This document shows positions 30,702 through 40,851 of a stretch of DNA of 64,000 nucleotides, one piece after another. Source of the stretch: Aurantiochytrium sp. KH105 (Eukaryota > Sar > Bigyra > Thraustochytrida > Thraustochytriidae); contig BGKB01000215.1 in NCBI GenBank assembly GCA_003116975.1, forward strand, positions 1 through 64,000. Direction: 5' to 3'. Both the position numbers and the translations under genes were made by a program. The notes beneath the pieces were generated by a model. It was not told where the DNA came from. It saw only the letters and a program-made list of their open reading frames with translations, and ran no database searches. Positions within the stretch are counted from its first letter, which is position 1, and every line of letters begins with the position of its first letter.

Positions 30702-32302
30702 CTTCTCCTTGGACGATTGCCTGCCTACCTGTCTGATGGATAGATGGCTGGACCGATGAAATCTCTTTTGCTAGGGTGGGGCTTTTCCTTTTTACCTGTG
30801 CTATCTATTTGCAGCGGCGTTATCGTTTCACGTTACGCGTTGTCGTCCACGACGTCGACACCGTTTCTCTTTCCGTCAGTGATCCCCTTCCTTCGTGCGC
30901 TCCGTCTCTCCTCGCGCGCGCCCTCCCTTCCCTCGCTCCCTATCGCGCGCAAAGCCGCCTCGGCGCGTGGAGGGAGGCACGTTGTTCGCGTCCGCCATGA
31001 CGCTGCCGCTGTCCATGCCCACATCAGTCTGAGGCGCAGCGCGGCCGCAACGCCTCGCGGGCGTCGCGGGGGCGGAGGCCGCGCCCACGCACGCACGCAG
31101 GCGGGCAGGCACGCACGCACGCAGACGAGACGCGTCCGCGCGACCGCAAGCAGGCAGGCAAACGTACCGAGTGCGCGGGGTTCGTGCGAGCCGACGCTGC
31201 GGATCGATCGCGATTCGAGGTCTGGCTGCTCGATCGATCGATTGATCGCCTCGTTGGCTTCACTCTCCCACTCATGCAAATGCCGTGCAATGCATGCGTA
31301 AAATTCAAATCAAATCCTCCAAATCGACGAATTCAAATCAAATCCACGCCAATTCAAATCCGCGCGAATTCAAATCCGCGCCGATTCAAACCGAAGTTCA
31401 AATCCACCCAGCCCAAACCGGAGTCCCGCCGCGGCCGCCGCGATGCCTCGCGCAGCCGAAGCCGCCCCCGCCGCCGCCCGCGCCCGCGCCCGCGCGCGCG
31501 CGCGCGGCGCGCGCGCGCGCGGGCGTGGCGGCGTTGGGCGGTCGGTCGCTGGCTCGATGCGCGTCGCCCGGGAGACGGACGGGAGGGCGGCCAGAGCCGA
31601 AGCCGAAGCCGGCCTCGGGAGCGCGCGGGGAGAGAAGAGGACGCCGGGCACGCCGCCCTGGCGGCCGGCAGCGGCAGCGGCGAAAGGCTCGGCCGCTGGA
31701 GCCCGGGAGGCGCGCGCGAGAGGCGCTGGGAGCGACGGCGCGAGTGGCGGGACGTCAGCGGGCAGGCGAGCGGGCTAGCTAGCCAGCGAGCTCGGGAACT
31801 TGCTGCCTCTAGGGGTTTCGTCCCCCCTGCGTCACTGGGCAAGGATCTGCGAAGAACTGCCTCTGCGGAGAGGGAAGAAAGTTCCGCATGGATCCCCGCA
31901 GAGAGAGGACAGCTACTCGCTGCGGAATCCAGTGGCAGGGATGGTTCTTTGCAACCGGTACTCCCAACGCGGCGTGAGTGTGGGAGAATACAAGCATGCA
32001 ATGCACGGCAGGACGCTCCAGTGATGGAAGAAGCTGAGGCTGGGAAGCCCAGGTTTATGATGAAACGGACGAAACCATAACGGCGAAACCTTCGCGCCCC
32101 ATTGCTGAGCACGGACTGACTGAATCATCATCACAGTCAGCTGCTGCCGACAGCGACAGGCGACAGCGAGCCGCTGAAGAATAAGCGGCGTGTGAACTCT
32201 TTGACTTTTCTTGTGCTTCGTTCGTCCACCATCGCGCCGCGTGCGGACGACAGCAGCGGCAAAGCCTGAAAGCGCAAGAGAGCATAGAGCGGGAAAGGCA
32301 AC
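30702..32302. other. GC-rich spacer upstream of reticulon-like and TMEM53-like genes
   Basis: Frames in this stretch are Arg/Ala/Pro-rich and not gene-like. It contains GCACGCACGCAG arrays (31085-31125), CGATCGATCGATTGATCG (near 31228-31248) and the CAAATC repeat region at 31299-31410. No gene is seen. Confidence 0.5.
31299..31410. repeat. Degenerate AATTCAAATC repeat
   Basis: About ten imperfect copies of (AA)TTCAAATC(C/A) sit in an AT-rich island within CG-rich DNA. The arrangement resembles the AATTTGAATTCG patch at 14350-14400 (similar words on the opposite strand). Confidence 0.7.
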
Positions 32303-33112
32303 ATGAGTGCCATCGTGTTCACGCTAGGGTGGTGGCGGAGTAAACCCAAGGCGCTCAGCAAGTATGCTGCCTTGTACGAACGCCAGGCAAAGGTCAAGGC
32401 CGTGTGCGTTGACACGCTCTCGTCGCAAGAGCTCATGCTCACCAGCGCGCGGACAAAGGCTGTGCAGCGCGCTGTGCAAACTTTGAGAGCACAGTGCGAA
32501 GCACAGCAGAAAGAAGGGGGCCAAAACGGGGAGCGACCACGCGTTGTGGTGCACTGTATGAGCAACAATGGAGGCCTGGAACTCAACGATGTGCTCAAGA
32601 AACTTGAACAAGAGGCCGATGCACCTTGGAAGCCTGATATTCGTGGCATTGTCTTTGACAGCTGTCCCGGAAACCTCACCTTTCGGGCTTGGTCCGGAGC
32701 TCTGTTCGCCTCGTCCAGCAACAAGCTTCCTCTTGGTCTTGGACTCGGCGCAGGCATTCTTGCGACGACTCTCGGTCTGCATGCGACGCTCGGGGGTGTA
32801 GGAACGATTGCTGCGCTCGGCGCAGGTCTCGTGGCTGGAAGGTCGTTCGAGAACTTCCTCACGGAACGGTACCATCGTCACATGGTGGAGCGCACTGCCG
32901 GTATTCCCAAGTTATTTCTCTATTCGGATGGGGATGACCTCGTCACCTATGATGCCGTGGAGGCTGTGGCAAAGCGGATGAAAGATAATGGCGATGACGT
33001 TTCCATGCATCGTTTTGATGGTACAATGCACGTAGCACACATGATGGCTGAGCGGGACAAGTACGAGAAGGAGGTTAGCTCATTTCTCGAAAAGGTTTTG
33101 CCATCCACGTAA
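32303..33112 (+). CDS. TMEM53/DUF829 alpha/beta-hydrolase-like protein, copy 1
   Basis: 269 residues, full length for the family. It begins with a strand and FTLGWWRSKPKALSKYA, as usual for TMEM53/DUF829. Candidate catalytic triad: Ser87 in HCMSNNGG, Asp in YSDGDDLV (about 209-212), His in HVAHMM (about 243-246). A hydrophobic Gly/Ala-rich segment (about 140-180) could be membrane-embedded. In animals TMEM53 is a nuclear-envelope protein; plant and protist members are uncharacterised, and no substrate is known. A paralogue lies at 35244-36128 in the same orientation, with two minus-strand genes in between. Confidence 0.88.
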   Translation: MSAIVFTLGWWRSKPKALSKYAALYERQAKVKAVCVDTLSSQELMLTSARTKAVQRAVQTLRAQCEAQQKEGGQNGERPRVVVHCMSNNGGLELNDVLKKLEQEADAPWKPDIRGIVFDSCPGNLTFRAWSGALFASSSNKLPLGLGLGAGILATTLGLHATLGGVGTIAALGAGLVAGRSFENFLTERYHRHMVERTAGIPKLFLYSDGDDLVTYDAVEAVAKRMKDNGDDVSMHRFDGTMHVAHMMAERDKYEKEVSSFLEKVLPST

Positions 33113-33288
33113 GCGACTAGTCTACAATTATTATTTTCGTATGAATAGTGTCTTGCCTTAATATTCCAATGCCTGTGTGTGCTTGTGTCATGCCCAACTT
33201 TTCCATGAACTAATTTGTTTTCTCTCTCTGCGCCAACAATTGAGAGTGAACCTCATCATGATATTTGAAAATCATTAACTTTTTTTGT

Positions 33289-33861
33289 CTACCTGTCTGG
33301 GTAAGCCTCCGTTTGGTGACTGCTTGGAGATGTTTCCGCGTGTGACACAATTTTTGATAATTTCTCCGTGGGTCCGTCTGTCAAGGAAACGACAAGCTGC
33401 GCTTTGGAGAGAGCCTTGAGTACGCAGGGCCAACCTCTCGACGCAATGACAACCTTTGCCCGAGCGCGCCTTGAGGTCAAGAGACGTACGTCGGCAGCGC
33501 TGGCGCCAAACCAAAAGACACGGCCAATACTTGGGCAATTCACAGCAAGTGCGCGTACAACCTTGACATGATCATCCACGAACCAGTCGAGCCCGAGTTC
33601 ATTGCAAATGCGAGCTTTGTCCTCGTATGTGCGTACGAAGACAAGGTGAGCGCGAAGTACCTTTGTTTCATTGTAAAAATCGACGCTGTCGAGCCAGGTC
33701 CTGATTCGCAACTCCATTTCAGGTCCAGCTTTGGAAACAATAAAGACATGTTCGGGCCCGCATCTGCCGACAAGATGTCGTATCGCGGGGAGGGCCAGCG
33801 GGACCGGCTCGGGTTGATCATCAAGCCCGATCACCTTGCCGAAGTCAATGCCTACGCGCAT
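33289..33861 (-). CDS. HAD-superfamily-like protein with altered motif I
   Basis: 190 residues from the ATG at 33861 (MRVGIDFGKVIGLD). The frame is open upstream, but that part overlaps the end of the neighbouring phosphatase gene and is not conserved-looking. HAD features: motif I DFGKV (nucleophile Asp present; second Asp replaced by Gly), HVFIVSKAG as motif II with Ser, then YEDKARICNELGLDWFVDDH, with motif IV DD. Bacterial and eukaryotic relatives of this shape (DxGG(V/I)I ... VSKAG ... FVDDR) are annotated as HAD or 5'-nucleotidase-like. The Gly at the acid/base position suggests weak or changed catalysis (inference). It is followed by the convergent TMEM53-like copy 1. Confidence 0.65.
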   Translation of the reverse strand: MRVGIDFGKVIGLDDQPEPVPLALPAIRHLVGRCGPEHVFIVSKAGPEMELRIRTWLDSVDFYNETKVLRAHLVFVRTYEDKARICNELGLDWFVDDHVKVVRALAVNCPSIGRVFWFGASAADVRLLTSRRARAKVVIASRGWPCVLKALSKAQLVVSLTDGPTEKLSKIVSHAETSPSSHQTEAYPDR

Positions 33862-34039
33862 TGTAGCCCTCTTTTTTGTCTGTTTGCATGTCGAGACGGT
33901 GCCGTAACGCCAACCGAACCACGATGGAACGGAATCGTCCAGACCCGTTGCCTCCATGCGACGGAACGTGCGGAGACTCGATGGCGATCCCATCGCTCCT
34001 TGCGATGAACTGACGTCGGCATGAGTTCCACAACGCTCC

Positions 34040-34841
34040 CTACAGAACGTCGGACTCGGTGGCGTCACTGTGCAAATGGTGGTCCTGTCCCCAGGAGGAG
34101 ATTTCCCACGAGAGCACGGCGCCATCCGTCACGAGAGCAGATATAGTGCCAATAGAGCTGTTTTCGCACAGTGTACGGGGCATGTTAGTCAGAAATGAAC
34201 ATTAGGCACGCAAGAGGGCAACATCAGCGTTGCGCTGGTCCAACGTACCAGTTGCCCGAATGAGGCGCGTGATCCGAGTTGAGGTCAAGCTGATTGACAA
34301 AGCTGTACAAAACGTTCAAAACGCCTCCGTGCGCAACAAGGAGCACTCGGCGGGAGTTCGGAGCCGAGGCCGCGTCGGCAGGTCTGCTAGCGGTTTCAAG
34401 AACGACTTGCTCGAGGGCAGCGCTCGCGCGTTCATACAAGACGCGACGGGACTCGCCTTCAGGAATTACATAATCGGCATCATTTTTGAAGCCTTCCACA
34501 ATTTGACGTTTTGCGGCGTCGCGGCGCGAGTCTGCGATCGAGAGGCCCTGCAAGACGCCAGCGTGAAGCTCGCGAAGGCGAGGCTCCTTGTTGACTGCTC
34601 CAAGGTTGCAGGCTTTCGCGATGCAAGTGGCCGTCTCGAAGGCGCGACGCAGGTCTGAGCTAACGGCGTTGTCGAATCCAGTAGCCTTGTGCTGGGCTGC
34701 GAGGTAAGAGGCCGTGCGTGCGGCCTGCTTCTTGCCAAGCTCGGAGAGCTCGGTGTCGAGTTGACCTTGCAAGCGTTTTTCGCGATTAAAGTTGGTCTCC
34801 CCATGTCGCACGCACACGACCACTACGCGCGTGCCCGCCAT
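34040..34841 (-). CDS. Histidine phosphatase / phosphoglycerate-mutase-like, two exons
   Basis: The start ATG at 34841 gives MAGTRVVVVCVRHGETNFN with the RHG phosphohistidine motif. VSSDLRRAFETA, LRELHAGVLQG, PEGES and VAHGG follow in family order. Read straight through, the frame ends oddly in GNWYVGPAQR. Splicing a 91-nt intron (34248-34158, donor GTACGT, acceptor AAACAG, CTGACTAAC branch motif) instead gives NCSIGTISALV followed by WEISSWGQDHHL, matching the conserved end of this family. Exons are 34841-34249 and 34157-34040, product 236 residues. It probably dephosphorylates small phospho-compounds (fructose-2,6-bisphosphatase/TIGAR-like or broad specificity); the substrate cannot be told. 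It is divergent from TMEM53-like copy 2. Confidence 0.88.
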
Positions 34842-35243
34842 CGTCTCGTCGCAGAGCGTCGCGCCCAGCGCGGTGTCAGCGCAACCTTTTCTCCTTGCGC
34901 GGGCCCTCTCGCGCGTTGCGGGCGGACACGAGGTTGCTTGTTTTGCGCGAGCCAGCCTCCACTGCACAACCCCACGCGGGACGACGATCCTTCGTTTGTT
35001 CCCCTCTCCTCCCGAGTCCGTGCACCGCCGTGCACACGCCTTTTAACTTTCTGCACGTGCACGAGACGAGCACGGGAAAGAAGAAGCCAAGCTTGGGCGG
35101 CCTCCGAGTTGGGCAGACCCTCAAACCCGCAACGCGACGCTCGCGAGAGCACAGACATTTTACGGCCCGGGCCTTTGGCGCGCTGCTGCGATTGTCTTGG
35201 TCGCGCCGCGCGGCGACCGAAGGTCGGGTCGATCGTAAACAGC

Positions 35244-36128
35244 ATGTCGACTTTCGGAGAAGGAGAGCAGGAACAAGACCAAGACCGCCCCCCTTTCGTC
35301 GTGCTTGTGTTGGGCTGGTGGCTGTCGAGCCCAAGGGGCGTGCAAAAGTATGCAGACATTTACGCGTCCCGCGAGGATGTTGCAGAGGTGGTGAGCGTGA
35401 CATACCAGACGTCAGAGCTCATTGTTGACGGCGGGCACGAGCGCGTTTTGCGAGCACTCAAGAGCGCGTGCGACCGCTATCATGCCCAATTCGGCTGCGA
35501 GCCGGGTGTGGTAGTGCACGCCATGAGCAACAACGGAGCCAAGGCCTTGATTGATCTTCTCAAAGCTGTGAAGCGACGCAAGCGGAGATCCAAAAGATCT
35601 TCCACCTCGTCAACATCATCGGCAACTTCATTCGTTCCAGACATTCGAGGATTTGTTTTGGACTCAATGCCTGGGGAACTCACGTTACGCGCCGCAACTG
35701 GTGCGACGCTCGCTTCGCAAAAGTTGTCAGCGCGAACTGTCGGAGGCATATCAGGAGCATTGCTTGGATCTCTTGCGTTATTACTGAGACGTACATTGTT
35801 ACAGCCAGCCGTAATTCTCTCGCTTCTGCTCCTCGTCCTTGGAGCACTATACTTGGAGAAAGAGTTGACTCGTATTTACCACTCTTCTTTGACGAGTCTT
35901 TCACGCGGTCCGCCCAAGTTGTTCATGTACTCGCAAGGTGACGATTTGGTTGCTGCCCACGCTGTGGAGTCCGTTGCCGGCGCCATGGAAGCGCAGGGCG
36001 ATAGTGTTGCGCTGTGCGATTTCCAGGCCTCGCCTCACGTCGCGCATCTGCGGACCCACCGCAAGCAGTATCTCACCGCCATTGATGATTTCTTCCGCAA
36101 CCTGGACACTCTTACTGCCCGCCAGTAG
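35244..36128 (+). CDS. TMEM53/DUF829 alpha/beta-hydrolase-like protein, copy 2
   Basis: 294 residues from the ATG at 35244 (MSTFGEGEQEQD). The long upstream open frame is Arg/Cys-rich non-coding sequence. It shares with copy 1 the start VLVLGWWLSSPRGVQKYADIY, the Ser motif HAMSNNGA, the Asp motif YSQGDDLV and the His motif HVAHL, so the putative triad is kept. It differs by a basic insert (KRRKRRSKRSS) before the PDIRGFVLDS strand and by a stronger hydrophobic segment (LQPAVILSLLLLVLGALYL), a likely membrane span. The low similarity outside motifs implies an old duplication. Confidence 0.87.
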   Translation: MSTFGEGEQEQDQDRPPFVVLVLGWWLSSPRGVQKYADIYASREDVAEVVSVTYQTSELIVDGGHERVLRALKSACDRYHAQFGCEPGVVVHAMSNNGAKALIDLLKAVKRRKRRSKRSSTSSTSSATSFVPDIRGFVLDSMPGELTLRAATGATLASQKLSARTVGGISGALLGSLALLLRRTLLQPAVILSLLLLVLGALYLEKELTRIYHSSLTSLSRGPPKLFMYSQGDDLVAAHAVESVAGAMEAQGDSVALCDFQASPHVAHLRTHRKQYLTAIDDFFRNLDTLTARQ

Positions 36129-36681
36129 GCACTGCTGGACGACCGGCCGCCACCTCTACAAAAAGAGGACGTGGTCTCGTCAGTCTCCATGAACGCCCCC
36201 CCCCCTTTAATTTTCACGGGCTCTTCTCCCGGTCCGATTCATACTCTATAGGCCTACTAGCCAACTGACTTACATTGGGATCTTTCATTTTGGATCGATT
36301 GTGATAAATGGATTGACTGCTTGATTGACGCCAGTTGCTCTGCATTGTAGGTGGTATACAGGGAGGCGAGGAGGTGTCTTTCGCAGCGTGCCCGGGAAGC
36401 CTCGTGCCAGCAGCAGCAGATAAGAAAGGAAAGAAAGGAGAAGGCGCGCGGCGGCGACGGGGAGCGGCCAAGGCGAAGCGACGGAGACGGAGACGGAGAC
36501 AGCGGCGACGGCGCCGACGACGGAGAAGTTGGAGGCGTCCTCTGCGGGCGGCGACGATCCTGGCGCGCGCGCGCGCGCCGGGCGCAGACGTTGTCGATTC
36601 GAATTGGGCGTGACGCAAGTGGCGCTCGCGCGGACCGTGCGGCGAGGCGCCTCGGGCTCGCGTACGAAACAGGCGTCGCGG
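36129..36681. other. Spacer between TMEM53-like copy 2 and gag-like ORF
   Basis: Contains CTATAGGCCTACTAG at 36246-36260 and GGAGACGGAGACGG-type runs near 36480-36500. I see no terminal repeats and no additional gene. Confidence 0.45.
36249..36256. promoter_or_regulatory. TAGGCCTA palindrome, site 1
   Basis: Perfect 8-bp palindrome within CTATAGGCCTAC, intergenic. It is one of four exact copies in the window, none in a coding region. Regulatory function is inference. Confidence 0.3.
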
Positions 36682-37539
36682 ATGCACGCGGCAAGCATGC
36701 AGACAGCAGATGCGAGGAGCGATAGCATCGGGCACGCGTTCGCGAAAGAGACTGTTCCGGAGCTGGATGCCAGCGATGAGCTGCCTTCAGAAAGCGTTCG
36801 TGTTGCGAGCCTGAGCAAGCAAGGCGCCGTTGTCGATGTACAAAACGGGAGCAAGATATTGCACAGATTTAGCAAGCTTGAACGAAGAAGCGACTGGCCT
36901 CTGTTCAAGCAGAGCATGGAGCTCGTGTTGATGAACTTGGACTGCCATCCGTCTGATATCAAGGTGGAAACCGACGCTGCACACCAGCGGCAAAAAGATG
37001 ACGTCCTTCGGACTCTGCTGGAAAGCGCCTTGGAAGACCATCACCTGCACGAATCCCTTTTCGCGGACCCATTACCCTGCGCGGGCCACGAATCGGATCT
37101 TCCCGGACTGGCGGCTTGGCAGGCGCTCGTCTCTACATATGAGGAACGCTCCGTGTCGAGCAAAATGGAGCTGTACGGAGACTTTATGAGGAGCTTGGAG
37201 TCAACGAGGCGACATGAGTTGACCCCAGAGCGCTTTGCAAGGTGCGTGGCGACCATGAAAAGCCTTGCGGGTCAATTCCGCAATCTTGGTGCTTCAGTGG
37301 ATGAACTTGTCATGTTGGGCTTTATGACTGCACTCAATGCGCGAGGAGACAATCGCATCAGCGAGATGCCAGCATTTCATTGTGGCAACTCACTTCGTTG
37401 GACGCAATTTCACGAATTGGCGCGCGATTTTATGGACGAAGAGAGGCGTGCACGCGCTTCACGGCCTGAGCAAATGCAGCCAAAACGCGGACCTTCTGAG
37501 AATGAGGATGGAATCTTGTGCAAGCGCGCGAAGCGATAA
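36682..37539 (+). mobile_element. Gag-like ORF (Ty1/copia type), looks whole, no pol
   Basis: An open frame of 285 residues from the ATG at 36682. Its core (DWPLFKQSMELVLMNL; AWQALVSTYEERSVSSKMEL; ASVDELVMLGFMTAL; ELARDFMDEERRARASR) follows the order of copia-type gag (UBN2-like) domains. It has no CCHC knuckle, ends in a basic nuclear-signal-like tail, and has no protease, integrase or reverse transcriptase after it and no visible LTRs. The ORF shows no breaks. Either it is a young gag-only relic or a gag domain kept by the host. It differs in sequence from the gag fossil at 2.0-3.7 kb. The similarity is by pattern only. Confidence 0.5.
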
Positions 37540-38236
37540 GGCCGCCATGTATTTTGGCAGCGTGCAAGTATTCCTTTATGTATTCAAGTATGAGTCTTTT
37601 CGATTGATTCTCACATCTCGTTGCCAATTCGCTCTGCAAATATGAAGGAACGAGAGAAGGAGAAAAAGATGAAGTTTGGGCGCCCATGTACTTACTTACA
37701 GATAAACGTTACCATTTGTGAACAGTTTTTTCTTTGATCCTCTTCCTTGTAAGACGGAACAACTTTTCGATGTGGCTGCGAGCTTTTATTTCAAGAGTTT
37801 TGGCCTTCAACAAGAAACCGCGTTGCCGGTTTTTTAGAAATGAAAGCAAAGAAAAGAGAATAAGAGTAGGTACGTCTAGGCCTACTCGTTCTTGCGTAGT
37901 AGTTCGTGTCACTGTCAACGACATACCTTTTTTCAATCAGAAGACCCCCCAACGTTCTTCAAGAGAGAAGGGGGAAAAGTCTGTGGCCAAGATTGTCAAG
38001 ACTGATACGTTGTGTTGCATATGCAAGCAAGACCGTGTTGGAGTCGTGGGCAAGTTTTTGTATGCAAAAGTAAAAGTCGCTTCGTGCAAGAACGAAGGCC
38101 TGCGAGATCGCGTAGAGGCGAGTCTTTGGAAAAAAAAATTGGCAAATGATCGACAATCGAGTCTTGACCATCAAAAGCAAAGCTCTCGAAAGCTTGACAA
38201 AAAAAAAACAAGAAGGGAGCAAGAAAGGAAGGCACA
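37540..38236 (+). other. Spacer upstream of HIT gene
   Basis: AT-richer spacer. A short Cys-containing open frame (LCCICKQDRVGVVGKF) overlaps 38000-38060 but has no supporting context. It includes the TAGGCCTA palindrome at 37877-37884 and an A-run at 38200-38208. Confidence 0.4.
37877..37884. promoter_or_regulatory. TAGGCCTA palindrome, site 2
   Basis: Exact copy of the 8-bp palindrome, about 350 bases upstream of the HIT-protein ATG. Confidence 0.3.
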
Positions 38237-38704
38237 ATGCGAGCAGCGCGCGCAGCGCGGGCGACCCATCGTCTCGGTTGTCGACTGTGCCGGGTTACGG
38301 CAGGGCAGGACGCAGCGCAGCCACTGCTGCACCAAGACTCAAGACTTGTGGCCTTTGCCTCGCAACATCCGCGGAGCGAAGTGCATTGGCTCGTCGCGCC
38401 TCGCGACCACCTCGACCAAGGAGACTTGCGGCGGCTTATCGAAGATGTGAGCGGGCAGGCGCTTTTGCAAGAGATGGTCGACCTCGGCGAGGCGCTCCTG
38501 GCGAAGACCTCGCAGCCGCAGAGCTCGTGGCGGCTCATGTTTCATCGCTGGCCTTTTTACAGTGAGCCACACCTGCATTTGCATGTAATGGCGGGCGATT
38601 TTGTCAACATTTATCGGCGCCTCGCACATGCCACGGGTACGCCGTGGGGGATTTGTGCACGCAGTATGCTGGAAGCCAGCGAGCAAAGTCTTCGTTCTCG
38701 TTAA
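38237..38704 (+). CDS. HIT-domain nucleotide hydrolase/transferase
   Basis: 155 residues starting MRAARAARATHRLG. HIT architecture: CRLC pair near residues 15-18 (zinc site of the HINT branch), DSRLVAFASQHP, HWLVAPRDHLDQGDLRRL, LQEMVDLGEALL, FHRWPF, and the catalytic triad HLHLHVM with the central His as nucleophile. HINT-type enzymes cleave adenosine phosphoramidates and related nucleotides. The layout fits HINT3-like members best. The product is the expected size, unspliced. Confidence 0.88.
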   Translation: MRAARAARATHRLGCRLCRVTAGQDAAQPLLHQDSRLVAFASQHPRSEVHWLVAPRDHLDQGDLRRLIEDVSGQALLQEMVDLGEALLAKTSQPQSSWRLMFHRWPFYSEPHLHLHVMAGDFVNIYRRLAHATGTPWGICARSMLEASEQSLRSR

Positions 38705-40741
38705 AAGACCACCGCCGCCACGCGCAGTGCGGCTGTCCCATTCAATGGCATTTAATAGTTTGCTGGCAGCTGCACTGCAAATGTGCTGGCAATGCAGTGC
38801 ATCAGGAAATGGTCCGGAGTCGAACCAGAACAAACGTAACGAGACGTAAAAGGGACGTCGGAAGGGGGAGGGGAGAAGCTGGAAATCGATACGGTCTCTT
38901 TCGGTGAAAGGTACTGGTATACTGCCCGTTCTTGACCGCGCTTTTTCTTTATTTCTTTCGCTTTCTTCCTTCCTTTCTTTCTTTGCTTGCTTCTCGCTCA
39001 TTTTGTGTGTCCAGTCGACGGGACGGTCCGGGATGGCATGGGCCACATTTCCTTGTTCAATTCGTGACCGTATCTTTCACTTACTGTTAGTGTGCTTAGC
39101 GATCACAGGCAAAGCCAGTGCCAGTGCCAGTGCCAGCTGCACTGCATCGGTGCGGAGCTTCGGCGGAGCTTCGGTAGCGGTCATCCGTCTGCAGCTGCAA
39201 CTGCGGACGGTCGCTCGGAAGCTGTCTTTTTTTCGTTCTCCCTACCACCGACAGCGACCACGACTGACAGTGGCTTTGGCTACGAGATGAAGCGGTGCTG
39301 CAGAACTCTCTCTCGCTGTCACTGGCCTTCATCACCTTTGCTCTTTTGGCGGAAAGGAGCGGCAGCGGCAGCGGCGCACGAGCAGCCAGCCCAGACATTC
39401 GTCTCGATCTGACCGACCGCGAGCATGGCCAGCACAGCACTCCATTACGTTCGAAGCTCGTGTCGGCCGCGGCTGCAACAGCTGCAGCGGCAGCGAACCT
39501 CGCTCGCTCTCTCCGGTGCTGGGCGTCCCTCGTGTGCGTCCTTTTGCGGCTTCCGACGCCCACGACTTCAAGGTCTCATTCACGACTGCGATGCGATGCG
39601 GAGCGACGCGACGCGACGCGGCGAGCCAGCCACTGTCAGCAGTGCTGCTCCGGCCAGAAATAGACTTGGAATTGTGTGTGTGTGCCCTCGCACAATTCGC
39701 TGCTTCGTTGGTCGCCGTCGCACAATTCGACTACCTGCCAAGCTACCATCTGCCACTAATCAACCGACCACCCACCCACCCACCCACCCACCCGAGCCGC
39801 TATGGCGGGCCGCACCTCGACGACCTACCGCCCCTGCTGCAGGTAGTAGCTCGCGCCCTGCCGGCGGCAGGCTTTCTTTGCAAGACTGCGCGCACGTACG
39901 GGCCGTCGCGGAGCGGCTGCGGCGCCTCTCGCCGCCGCCAACTTCGGCGGAGGCTTTGCTCCATAACGATGCGCAATGAGGCCCCGGGCCGCCACCCAGC
40001 CGCCATGGCCACCCGCGTCGAGCCATCAGCCCGGGGCCGAATAATGGATGTCGGCTGTCGTTCGTTCGTTCGTTCGTTCGTTCGTCCGTACATTCAACAA
40101 CCATCTGCAGAGGCAATGGTCGCTGGCCATGCCATGCCATGCCCTTGCCTTTCCATCTCTCTCATTCTTTCCTTCCCTTGAGAAACGCAGGCTCGGAGCT
40201 GCTGTAGGTGTGCAAAGCGGGGCCCGCGCCGCGGCGCCGACTACCTGGCCGGCCGCCTCCGTCCCATAAGCGCTGTGGGCCGCGGCTGCTTCCAGCTCTG
40301 CGCGGTCTCTTCGCGCAGACTCCCCCGGTGCTCCCCGGGCCTGCCCCCCTTCCCTCTTTTGCTTCCTGCGTGCCTCGAAGCCGCAGCTGCCGCGCGCGAT
40401 GCGACCGGGGCGAGGCCGCGCGAGAGGAGCGAGACGAGCGCGACGGCGAGGGCGAGACGAACCTGGCGGCGGCGGGCGCGCAGAAATCTGCGGCAAGATG
40501 GCGCCGCCGCGGATCCGCTCGGGTGTTTTCTCGGCTTGTGGTGTCTGGTCTTGGGGCTGTCGGTCGTGCGCGGGGCCGAGGCGAGGAGGGGCGACTCGAG
40601 ACCTGCCGGCGCCGCTGCCAGACCGCAGAGTTGGACCGCCTGGCCGCTCGCTCTGCACGACGCGACGCGGGGCGGGGCGACGCGGGGCGGGGCGCCATGT
40701 GTGGCCGCGAGGACGGATGAACGACCGAATGAGCGAGGACG

Positions 40742-40851
40742 AGCGAATGAATGAATGGAATGAATGAATGAATGAATGAACGAATGAATGAATGAATGAA
40801 TGAATGAATGAATGAATGAATGAATGAATGAATGAATGAATGAATGGATGG
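40742..40851. repeat. (ATGA)n tetranucleotide array
   Basis: About 25 ATGA/AATG units with a few interruptions (GGAATG, AACGAATG, GATGGATG). It is the longest microsatellite in the window. Confidence 0.9.

Noticed and set aside
34689-35243. N-terminal extension of the second TMEM53-like protein
   Set aside because: Overlaps the divergent histidine phosphatase start and is Arg/Cys-rich. The ATG at 35244 gives the family's usual N-terminus.
38810-38832. tRNA-like T-arm on the minus strand (GGTTCGACTCC with a 5-bp stem)
   Set aside because: No matching D-arm, anticodon arm or acceptor stem can be found at the right distances, so it is a chance match.
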